Assembly: GCA_963737225.1 (NCBI GenBank)
Contig: CAVTSA010000010.1
Coordinates: forward strand, 248,001 to 312,000
From: CAVTSA01 sp963737225
GTDB taxonomy: Bacteria > Chloroflexota > Dormibacteria > Dormibacterales > Dormibacteraceae
DNA: 64,000 bases
Reading direction: 5' to 3'
Part shown: piece by piece, positions 8,648 through 17,706 of the stretch
How positions within the stretch are numbered: position 1 is the stretch's first letter
How the letters are laid out: each line of letters begins with the position of its first letter
Made by a program: the position numbers and the translations under genes
Notes under the pieces: generated by a model
Databases searched by the model: none
What the model was told of the DNA's origin: nothing
The model's input: the letters and a program-made list of their open reading frames with translations, nothing else

Positions 8648-11600
8648 ATGGGCGGCAACTCCGGAATCCCCGCCAGATACCCCAATGAGAGTGTTTTCGT
8701 CGCGGACTACGACCCCGGCACGCTTGACACTCCGTTCGACGTGGTCGAGCCGAAGGGCGTCGTAACCGCTTCCATCAAGACCACACGCTACGTGGGCCCG
8801 GTTGACGGCTCGGGGTTCCTCGTGTATGGAGATGGGGCAGTCAGGGCTGGCCGGCTGGCGGGAAGCATGCTGCTTACGATCCGCGCCAGGATCACGGCTT
8901 TCGACGCGAGCGGCGTCCTGGGCCAGGATGGAGTGAGCGTCCAGGTTGTTCTCCACCCGGGCGAGACGCACCAACGGTCCTTGGGGCCGCTTCACGGTGA
9001 CTTCGGAACCGACTGGCAGGACTTCGAGCTCACCGTCAGGACCGTCGACCTGAAGTTCCCCGATGATCCCTGCCCGGATCAATCTACGTCGACACCGTGC
9101 GGACAGGCACCCGTACCGAGGCCGAATTGGATCTCCTTCGTGTTCGACACCACGGTCTCGCTGACGTTTGAGATCGACTGGATGACCCTCGAGCCCAGGC
9201 ACTTGCCAGGTCTGGCCTGCCGACCGGTGCTGCTGTTGCATGGATGGGGGCAGAGCGCGGCTGACATGGGCCCGGGGACTGCCTGGGCCGACGCGCTGGC
9301 GGCCCGCCACATGCCGTCGTACGCCGTCGATCTGACGCCCAAGGGACTCATCCAGGACAACGGCACCGAGCTGGTCGGGGTGGTCAGCGACCTCATCAAG
9401 CGGTTTGGGGTTGAGCGACTCAACGTGGTGGGCTTCGGCAAGGGGGGCATCGACGCGCGTGAGTACGTTCGGCGGAACAAGGGCATCGAAACCGTCATCA
9501 TGCTGGGCTCTCCGAACGGCGGCAGCTTCGCCGTCGACCTCACGCTCTTCTCGGCCGCGCTGTTGATTACCGATTTTCAGGTCTCCACTCCGTACATGGC
9601 TGCGTACAACTCCCTCTATACCCGCAATCACCATGTCCTCTACGTGGCCGTCAGCGCGTACTGCGATTCACCATGGGCTCAATGGTGTGCCCAATGGGTC
9701 GGTCTGAACGATGAAGACGTGTCGGTCAACAGTGTCGAGGCGCTGCCGTACGCGTCCGGCGAGCCCCCCTTCAAGACTGCGACGAGCGACGCCGCCAGTC
9801 TGGGCGTCACCAGCCATGATTACCTTCGCTACAACGCGACGCTGGTCAGTGTCGAACTCCCGCTTTTTCTGGAGACGCCGGGTGCACCGCTCCCGCAGGG
9901 TGACCCGCCGTTGCCCAGGGCGAGGCCCCTCCGGCAGCCCACCCGGTCCCCGACAGAGGGGGGTGCCGGCGCGCCTCAGTGCGTCGCTGCCCAGGCCGCC
10001 ACGGTCCCGGGCAGCGGTGTTGCCGAGAACCATGAGGTCTACGTGGATGAGGTCGATACCGCGGTCTTCCATGTCTTCACAGGGGGCAACTATCTGACAT
10101 TCGGGCTCGTCAGCCCCAGCGGGATTGCGCTCGGTCCCGACACCCCTTCGGCGGATCCGTCCGTCGTCTATACGCCACTGCAGAATGCCGAATCCTGTTG
10201 GTTCACGGCCTATCAAGTCGCCGCGCCCGAGGTCGGCATCTGGACGCTCGAGGTCACTGGCACGGGCGGGGCGCCGGCGGACAGCCAGTATGGCGTCGCA
10301 GCGCTCGCGACCCTGCCCCCGGGCCTCGGTGTGCTGCTGACAATAGGGCTGGACAGCGAGCGTCCCGTTGTCGGCGACGAGTTGACGATAACCGCGGTCG
10401 TGACGGCAGATGGCACGCCGCTGACCGACGCGATCGTCACGGCTCAGGTTGTTGAACCTGGTGGAACCCTGGCGACGACGATCGCATTTGCGTATGACCC
10501 CACCGCCGGGGAGGGTGAATACCGCGGCTCGTACGGCCCTGCGACACTGACCGGCCTGTACACCGTGGTGGTTTCCGCGGGGGGGACTGTGCCGGCCTTC
10601 ACTCGTCAGCGGGTGACACAGGTCACCGTCGTACCCTGCGCGACGGGGTTCTCCGGGACCTTCACTGATCGCGGCGTCGACACCGATGACGACGGCCGCT
10701 ATGACCAGCTGGTCATCGACGTCGGGGTCGAGGTCGATGTGGCGGCCGACTACCGTGTGCTCGGGACGCTGATCGACAGCGCCGGGACGACCATCGAGCA
10801 ACTGCAGGTCGAGCAGCACCTCGACCCCGGCGCGGGCACCGTGTCGCTGTCCTTCGACGGCGCGCGGCTCTTCGGTCTACGGGTCGACGGCCCGTACATA
10901 CTGGAGGATCTGACGATCGAGGACGTGGCGACGTCGACCGGGTTGGCCCGCGGACCCGACTACACGACTGCCGCGTACTCTCACGATGCCTTCCAGCGCC
11001 CGATTTGCCTGCTCACGGGCCACACCAGCGATCGAGGCGTAAACGCCGATCCCGGTGACCAACTTCCCTACGAGGAATTGCTGATCCAGGTCGAAGTGGA
11101 CACGCTCGTCGACGCCGATGTGCAGGCGGTGGCTCAGCTCTATGCGGAAGGCGGGACCTTCGTCACGACCGGCCGCACATTCGCTTCAATGACCGCCGGC
11201 CTGAACATGCTGGACTTCTACTTCCGCGCTCCCGACATCTTCCGGGCCGGGAAGCCAGGTCCATACAAGCTGCGGCTCTTCAGCATGTGGGAGATCTCGA
11301 CCGACCAGCCGGCGGTATCGCTGCGTGATCCTCACGTGGTCGCCGTCACGCAGCCCTACGCGCTGGAAGACTTCGCAGAGAGCCCGGTCTACAACATCGG
11401 CGGCACGGTGACCGGACTGGAAGGCGAAGGGCTGGAGGTGACCGACTTCGCCTCGTTGGAGAGCGTCGAGCCAGGCGACGGACCTTTCACGTTCGCCCAG
11501 CCGAGGTCGATCGGAAGCGCTTACGACGTCCGGGTAACCGCGCAACCGACGAACCCGATGCAGGTATGCAGCATCGTCAACGGCAGCGGGACGGTCGGAC

Positions 11601-12830
11601 CCGCCGCCGTGACCGACATCGCCGTGGAGTGCGTCACGACGATGGTCGAAGCAGGCTTGGATCACACCTTCGGCGGCGGCGGGAAGGTGACCGCGAACCA
11701 GGCCGGGGCAACCGGCATCGTGTTGCAGAGCGACGGCATGATCGTCCTGCTCGGAGACCGCACCCTGACGCGCTACGACAGCGGAGGTAACCTCGACGGC
11801 ACCTTCGGCATCGCGGGGCGTGGTCAACGACGTGCTCGGCAGCAGTTACTCTGCGGTCGCCAAGAGCGTCGCCATCCAGTCCGATGGCAAGATCGTCGTC
11901 GCCGGGTACGCCACCTCCGATTCGCAGGGCATGCACTACGACTTCGCGCTCGCGCGCTACACCATCGGGGGCACGCTCGACACCGACTTCGCCGGCGGCG
12001 ACATCGTCACGACCGATTTTGCCGGAGATACCGACTACGGCCGCTGCGTGTTGATCCAGAGCGACGGCATGATCGTCGTCGCCGGCCTCGCTGTCGGCGA
12101 CGCCCCCACGCCCGAGGCTCAAGTAGGGGTGGCGCGCTACACCACGGACGGCACGCTGGACCCCACCTTCGGGAGCGGGGGCAAGGTCATGACACCCATG
12201 CCCGGCGCCTCCGGGTCAGCCGTGTCGGCGGCCGTGCAGTCGGATGGGAAGATCGTGGTGCTCGCGGCCGTCGACTGGGGGGACGAGTCCCTGGACATCG
12301 GGTTGGTTCGCTACACGGTCGACGGCCTCCCGGACCCCGATTTCGGCGGCGGCGGCATCGTCCGGGCAGGATTCGCGGGACCGCAGCCCACCAGCCTCGC
12401 GCTCCAGGGGGACGACAGGATCGTGGTGGTCGGATGCGAAGCAGGCCCGTTCGCGGTCGCGTGCTTCGACACCGCCGGCAATCCGGACTCCCAGTTCGCG
12501 GGCGGGACCCTTGTGACCACGCCGTTCGCCGGCGGAGAGGCTACCGCCCAGGCAGTGGCCATCCAGGGCGATGGGAGCATCGTCGTCAGCGGCTACACGG
12601 CGGCTTCGTCGAGTGACGACTTCGCCGGCGAAGACTTCGCCCTGGCACGGTACACCGCCACCGGCGAACTCGACGACAACTTCGGCGATCATGGGCAGCT
12701 CACCGTGGACTTCTTCGCCGACTCCGACCGGGCCAAGTGCATGGCAATCCAGCCGGTTGACGGCAAGATCGTGGTGGCGGGTTCCGCCTCCCGCGGAACC
12801 CTGCTCGGCTTGATCAGGCTGTTGCCGTGA
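8648..12830 (+). CDS. Large lipase-like/delta-60-repeat protein, frameshifted
   Basis: A multidomain protein of about 1,390 residues once the frames are joined. An N-terminal beta-sandwich-like region precedes an alpha/beta-hydrolase domain at about residues 190-400: oxyanion turn VLLLHGWGQSAADM near 198, and nucleophile elbow VVGFGKGGIDAREY near 262. The elbow has Gly where lipases have Ser, so catalysis is doubtful. Several beta-rich domains follow, including one ending in the SIVNGSGTV...IAVECVT pattern, then seven delta-60 repeats (IQSDGKIVVAG / LARYTxxGxLDxxFGxGG), likely a beta-propeller. The frame breaks at GGGG (11816-11819); dropping one base restores repeat spacing. Start is ATG 8648 or TTG 8639 after GGGGAGG. 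No signal peptide is visible although the architecture looks extracellular, suggesting loss of the true 5' end. Confidence 0.8.
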
Positions 12831-13036
12831 GGAAGCCCGGTGGACAAGGCTCTCCCGCTCGAAGACGTGGTCCACTGTCAGGCCGCATGTCCGCGGATCC
12901 GGGTGTCCTCGAGTGCGCCGAGTTCCGGATCCCGGATGACCGATGGGGCCGAGGCCGTCCACGCGGTGGTATCCGCGCGGCCCCGAGGGGGTCGCTCAGC
13001 GCGGAACAGGTGCGCGATCACTGCAAGAGCCGATCA
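12831..13036. other. Intergenic, no supported gene
   Basis: Just left of the monooxygenase gene, at 13037-13160, the minus strand reads YHDYPDVVFDLVANRTFDCR then LQLLDYVPTVLNG and a stop. That has protein-like composition but no start and no family I recognise. From 12831 to 13036 nothing is supported. Confidence 0.35.
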
Positions 13037-13093
13037 CCTCAGAGGTTCCGCTGGTCGGCGCTTGGTGGACCGTTGAGCACCGTGGGCACGTAG

Positions 13094-13451
13094 TCAAGGA
13101 GTTGGAGGCGGCAGTCGAACGTGCGGTTGGCGACCAGATCGAACACGACATCGGGGTAGTCGTGGTAGATCTGATCCCTGCCGGACCTGTACGTCAAGAC
13201 GAGAGCTCGGCTTGCCGTCTAGAGCGGACCGCAGGCCTGCCAGCGCCGGGCGGCCGACGTACTCTGATCGCGCCTCCTTCGACTCGTACCTCCCAATCAT
13301 CGGCAACCGATCGGGCCGCTCGTGCAGCGCATAAAGCTCAACGCACGGTTCCTCGTGAACCTGGGTGATCACGGTCTCGAAAGCCGGGGACACTTCGGCG
13401 CCCTGCTCAGGAAGGGGGATGGCCGTGACGACGACAAAAACGCTTGTCCAG
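13094..13451 (-). pseudogene. Antibiotic-biosynthesis-monooxygenase-like (ABM) protein, broken
   Basis: Reading leftward, a first piece FVVVTAIP joins, after one base is restored in the CCCC run near 13412, to LPEQGAEVSPAFETVITQVH and HEEPCVELYALHERPDRLPM with IGRYESKEARSEYVGRPALA. This is the dimeric ferredoxin-like ABM/quinol monooxygenase fold: small cofactor-free enzymes of about 100 residues that oxidise quinol-like substrates. The start region also looks one base out of register (a TTTTT run near 13436-13440). The frame diverges again after the RLDVQV strand. There are at least two lesions, so it is not functional as written. Confidence 0.6.
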
Positions 13452-13477
13452 TGCGTCCTCCGTTTCCCGCCGGTCGT

Positions 13478-14231
13478 TCATTCGGCGACGAGCTGCTGCC
13501 CACCGTCGATGTCGTACGTCGCACCGGTGAGCGCGGTATTGGTCATGAGGTGGACGGCCAGCGCGGCGACATCGGCGGGTCCGACCACACGGCGGATCGG
13601 CAGCGTCGTGCGGAGCTGCTCGCGGCGAGCCTCCAGATCGCCGCCGAGCAGCGAGGCCGAGAGGGCGGTGTCCACGAAGCCGGCGGCGATGAGATTGACG
13701 CGGACCGGCGCCAGCTCCAAGGCCAGGCTTGCCGTAAGCGGCGGAAGCATCGCAGTAGCGGTCGGCGCGACCCCGACGCTGGCGGCGCGGCCGCCGGTGC
13801 CCCCCATGAAGAGCAACGACCCTCCCGGCCCCATCTTGCCGGCGACGTTCCGGGCGACCCGGATCATCAGCAGCGGGTGCTCGAGGAGGCCTTTGCGTGC
13901 GACGTCAAGGTCGATGTCGAGCAGACGGCCGTACACCGGACCGCCGGCGGTGACCAGCACGTGGCCGATCGGCTGCGGCACCTCGCGGAAGAACCGCTCC
14001 AAGGCCACGGCGTCGTTGGCGTCGAACGCGGCCGTCCGGGAGGCACCGGTTTCGAGCGCGGCGCTTTCGCAAGCGCTCGGGATCGCGAGCGACGAGCACC
14101 ACGTTCGCACCCTCACCATGCGCTCGTCGGGCAGTCTCCAGCCCAATGCCCGAACTCCCTCCGATCACGACGACGGTCTGGCCCAGCAGTTCCTGGCCTC
14201 GGGCCCCGTGCTCGGTGGTTGGGGTGCTCAT
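13478..14231 (-). CDS. SDR family oxidoreductase, frameshifted
   Basis: A short-chain dehydrogenase/reductase of about 250 residues. The N-terminal frame from ATG 14231 carries the cofactor loop VVVIGGSSGIGLETARRAHG and NVVLVARDPERL. The continuing frame has GHVLVTAGGPVYG (NAG-like strand), GGSLLFMGGTGGRAAS, LELAPVRVNLIAAGFVDTAL and the terminal GATYDIDGGQQLV. The frames join near 14061 with one excess base. The usual catalytic YxxxK is not visible; the segment at that position reads VGVAPTATAMLPPL, as in an atypical SDR subgroup, so the chemistry is uncertain. A GGAGGAGAC ribosome-binding site precedes the ATG, with tandem repeats just upstream. Confidence 0.78.
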
Positions 14232-14240
14232 GTCTCCTCC

Positions 14241-14277
14241 TTACATCGTTGTTCCGGGGTTACATCGTGTTCCGGGG
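14241..14277 (-). repeat. Tandem 18/19-bp repeat upstream of the SDR gene
   Basis: Two adjacent copies, TTACATCGTTGTTCCGGGG (14241-14259) and TTACATCGTGTTCCGGGG (14260-14277), differ by one T. They sit directly upstream of the SDR ribosome-binding site. The 18-19 bp spacing is close to two helical turns, so a repeated operator is possible; a simple slippage duplication is the alternative. Confidence 0.55.
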
Positions 14278-14946
14278 TCGCCATCGGTTCAACGGGTGCC
14301 TCGAGATCGTCATGGACGTTGACGACCGCGAGCAACGGGTGGCGTCCGCGTTCGTAGATCCCGACCCCCACCTGCGACGACAGCTGGACCGAGCCGGTCA
14401 ATGAGATGCTCCGACCTGCACAGCCTCACGCCGGCCCGCTCCCTCACCCATTGGTGGAGGCCGTCAGCCCAGTGGGCAGCCGTCCGCGTAACCCGACCAA
14501 CGCGTGGGCATTATCCGACGCATTCGAGTCGAGTGCTGGCAGCACCTCCCTGGGCACTCACGGACGACTCCTGCCTCGGCGGACGCACCAAGGCCCTGAC
14601 GCTCTGGGCGGTGGGGCGCGGTGAAGGACCACGTGGACCACGGTGAGGGTCCCCCACCGCCGGAAGGGCTGGCAGGTTCCACCTCAGGATGTTCCGCGTC
14701 GGTCTCATCACCCGTCCGGCGACGCAGCGACGCCTCGACCGCCAGGAGGTCCGCCTCCTCGGGCGCCAGGTCTCCGGCTTCCACGGGGCGGGATGCCACA
14801 CTGCCTGGGAGCCGGCTCAGCGGCGACATTGCCCCGCCCGGGCGCCTGAATCGCGCGGCCCCCGGCACTCGTCAGGCGGCTGTCAGGGACCTGTCGGTGG
14901 TGCGCCTCGCCCGGTCAGACCACGCTGGGGGCAAGGCAGATGATGA
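14278..14946. other. Intergenic, no confident gene
   Basis: At about 14230-14420 a minus-strand frame reads VQLSSQVGVGIYERGRHPLL then AVVNVHDDLEAPVEP and overlaps the SDR start by ATGA. It could be the C-terminus of an upstream gene, but no start or family is found. From 14430 to 14946 only chance-like frames are seen. Confidence 0.3.
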
Positions 14947-17706
14947 ATGATCCGTACGCCTGATCAGCACCTGCGTGTCTTTGTCAGCTCGACGCTCGAG
15001 GAGCTCGCAGCCGAACGCTCGGCGGCGCGGCAGGCGATCACGCAGCTGCACCTGACCCCGGTCATGTTCGAGGGTTCGGCTCGCCCGTATCCGCCGCGAG
15101 ACGTGTACCAGGCCTACCTCTCGCGAAGCGACGTCTTCATCGGGATCTACTGGCAGCGGTACGGCTGGATCGAGCCCGGTCGTGACATTTCGGGGCTGGA
15201 GGACGAGTACCGGCTCTCCGCCGGCAAACCAAGCCTGCTCTACGTCAAGTCGCCGGCGCCGGACCGCGAGGCCGCCCTGGAAGCGCTTCTCGAGCGCATC
15301 CGCCACGACGCGTCGACATCCTATCGCCTGTTCACGACGGACGACGAGCTGCGGCAGCAGGTCAGCGACGATCTGGCTCTTCTCCTGACCGACCGGTTCG
15401 TGAGCTCTGTCGAGGCCGGCACGGAACCCGTTCGCCGAGCCTCCCCTCCGGCTCTCAGGGAATCCATCCTGGGCCGGGAGGAGGAGCTGGCCGAACTCAG
15501 AGCCCTGATAGAGGACCCCGACGTTCGCCTCATCACGTTGACCGGACCGGGTGGGGTCGGAAAGACAACGCTGGCGCTGGCAGCTGCGGCGCAGTCCTCT
15601 GGCCGCTTCAAAGACGGAGTCGCCTACGTGTCCCTGGCCTCAACCATGGACCACAAGCTGATCCTCTCGGCGATCGCCGCAGCGGTCGGATTGCCTGAGA
15701 ACGACGTGCGCTCCCAACGGAGACGCCTGCTCGAATACCTGCAGCAACGAGATCTCTTGTTGCTGGTGGACAACGTGGAACAGGTCATAGGATCCGCACC
15801 CCTGGCGCCCCAGACGCTGGAGCTGGTACCCGGGCTCAAGATATTGATGACGAGCCGAGAGCCGCTCCGAGTACGCGGCGAGCGGGTGGTTCCGGTCGCA
15901 CCGCTGCAGGTGCCGCCGGCCGGGATGAGCGACACCGAGGACCTCGACCGTCTGCGGACCGTACCCTCGGTGGCACTCTTCATCGGACGGGCACGCGCGG
16001 CGATGCCCGGCTTCGAACTGACGTCCGACAACGCCGCGGCTGTGGCGGAGATCTGCCGGAAGCTCGATGGCATCCCGCTGGCGATCGAGCTGGCAGCCGC
16101 GCGCATCAACGTGCTGACGCCTGAATCGATGCTCGACCGCATGCGGCGAGGACGTCTGCAGCTGCTCTCCCGTGGCCCGCGCGACCTTCCCGAACGTCAG
16201 CAGACGTTGCGCTCGACCTTCGATTGGAGCTACGAGCTGCTGGACGATTGGGACCGTGCCGTCTTCGCGCGGCTTTCGGTGTTCGTGGGCGGGTTCACGC
16301 TCGATGCCGCTGAGGCGGTGTGTGCACACGATGAGACCGGCGGGGCGGACCTGCTGACCAGCCTGGAGTCACTGGTGGACAAGAGCCTGATCATGCACGG
16401 CGACACGGGTGCTCAGCCGGACCGGTTCCACATGCTCGACACCATCCGCGAGTACGCTCGTGACGCCCTCGCGGATCGCAGTGAGGACGAGAGGATCGAA
16501 CAGGCTCACGCCGCCTATTTCCTCGATCTTGCCGAGAGAGCGTCGGACAAGCTCCGGAGCCGAGAGCAGGCGGTCTGGATGGAGCGCCTTCGAGCTGAGC
16601 GCGACAATCTGCGATCGGCGATGGGCTGGTCTCTGCGTGACGTGGCCGGCGCGGCATCCGGGCTGGTACCGGCCCGCAGGCAGCTTGGCGTGCGCATGGC
16701 GGCTGCTCTCTGGTACTTCTGGTTCGCGGATGGCGCCCTCGTCGAAGGCCGGCGCTGGCTCGAAGGCTTCGCACCTCCTCAGGGGACCGGGCAGGTGCAC
16801 GACGGATCCGAGCTAGCGCAGGCCACCGTTGTCGCCGCGGCGGGGTGGCTGGCCAATGTTCAAAACGAAGACGACCGCGCCCTTGCTCTGGCTGAACGGA
16901 GCCTCAGCCTCGCCGGATCTGCGGAGCTTGAGGTGACCGCGCTGGCTGGGGCGACCCAGGGATCCGCCGCCATCAACGCGGGGAGGTTCGAGCAGGCGAC
17001 CGCCGTCTTCGAGCGATCCCTGGAGGTGGCGCGAAGGGCCGGGTCAAGCTGGTGGACGGGGATCTTTCTCGACAACCTCGGGTTTGCCGCCTACCTCAGC
17101 GGGGATCTTGACAAAGGCCGGGGTCTCATCGAAGAGAGCGCGGATCTGCGCCGCAGAACCGGAGACCTTCGCGGCCTTGCCAGCTCACTCCTCAACCTGG
17201 GGTCGATCGCCTTCGCCGATGGGGACGTCCGACGGGCACACCTCTTGTACTTGCAGAGCCTGAAATTGCTGGTCAGCGGAGGCGGGGCCACGCCAGTCGC
17301 GACAGATCTGCTCGAGGACCTGTCCGGCGTGCTGCTGGCGCGTGGCGAGTCCTCGCTGGCGGTGCGGATGTTGGGCGCCGTGGATGCGTTCCGCCGCGCC
17401 ATCTGCATGCCGGAACCAGGATGGCGTCAGTCGAACCTCGAGCGGATGCTGCGGCAGCTGACACAGGCGGTCGACCCGGAGACCTACGCATCGCTGTGGG
17501 CGGAGGGTAGGAAGCTTCGGATCGAGCAAGCGATGTCGGAGGTGCTGGCGAGCTCAGGGCCGGTAGGGCCGGTCGAGGCGGCCTGGGTCAGCCCACCAAA
17601 TCCTCGTAGCGGATGCTCAGGACCTCAGCGACCGCCTGGTCGATGGAAAGCATCGCGCCCGCGGACCGCGCCGTCTCATAGAGTTCCGGCCCCAGCTCCT
17701 CACTGA
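14947..17706 (+). CDS. DUF4062 - NB-ARC - TPR STAND ATPase
   Basis: A 919-residue signalling ATPase. Residues about 8-100 form a DUF4062 domain (LRVFVSSTLEELAAERSAAR, later DVFIGIYWQRYGW), a Rossmann-like module related to TIR-type effector or sensor domains. An NB-ARC domain follows, with Walker A GPGGVGKTTLALAAA near 200, Walker B LLLLVDNVEQV near 272, a TSREPLRV sensor and GIPLAIELAAARI. The C-terminal half (about 600-880) is TPR-like helical repeats with ALWYFWFADGALVEGRRWLE. In STAND proteins the repeats sense a ligand and the NTPase oligomerises to activate the N-terminal domain. Start ATG 14947 is unambiguous by homology. The last 40 residues are Pro/Arg-rich and overlap the convergent paralogue, so the natural end may be earlier. 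Confidence 0.88.
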   Translation: MIRTPDQHLRVFVSSTLEELAAERSAARQAITQLHLTPVMFEGSARPYPPRDVYQAYLSRSDVFIGIYWQRYGWIEPGRDISGLEDEYRLSAGKPSLLYVKSPAPDREAALEALLERIRHDASTSYRLFTTDDELRQQVSDDLALLLTDRFVSSVEAGTEPVRRASPPALRESILGREEELAELRALIEDPDVRLITLTGPGGVGKTTLALAAAAQSSGRFKDGVAYVSLASTMDHKLILSAIAAAVGLPENDVRSQRRRLLEYLQQRDLLLLVDNVEQVIGSAPLAPQTLELVPGLKILMTSREPLRVRGERVVPVAPLQVPPAGMSDTEDLDRLRTVPSVALFIGRARAAMPGFELTSDNAAAVAEICRKLDGIPLAIELAAARINVLTPESMLDRMRRGRLQLLSRGPRDLPERQQTLRSTFDWSYELLDDWDRAVFARLSVFVGGFTLDAAEAVCAHDETGGADLLTSLESLVDKSLIMHGDTGAQPDRFHMLDTIREYARDALADRSEDERIEQAHAAYFLDLAERASDKLRSREQAVWMERLRAERDNLRSAMGWSLRDVAGAASGLVPARRQLGVRMAAALWYFWFADGALVEGRRWLEGFAPPQGTGQVHDGSELAQATVVAAAGWLANVQNEDDRALALAERSLSLAGSAELEVTALAGATQGSAAINAGRFEQATAVFERSLEVARRAGSSWWTGIFLDNLGFAAYLSGDLDKGRGLIEESADLRRRTGDLRGLASSLLNLGSIAFADGDVRRAHLLYLQSLKLLVSGGGATPVATDLLEDLSGVLLARGESSLAVRMLGAVDAFRRAICMPEPGWRQSNLERMLRQLTQAVDPETYASLWAEGRKLRIEQAMSEVLASSGPVGPVEAAWVSPPNPRSGCSGPQRPPGRWKASRPRTAPSHRVPAPAPH

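Noticed and set aside
9668..10819. Long minus-strand frame inside the delta-60 protein gene
   Set aside because: No start context or family; the sense frame is continuous with clear domains.
13322..14404. Long plus-strand frames opposite the SDR gene
   Set aside because: The SDR motifs are on the minus strand; the plus frames are Arg-rich with no motif.
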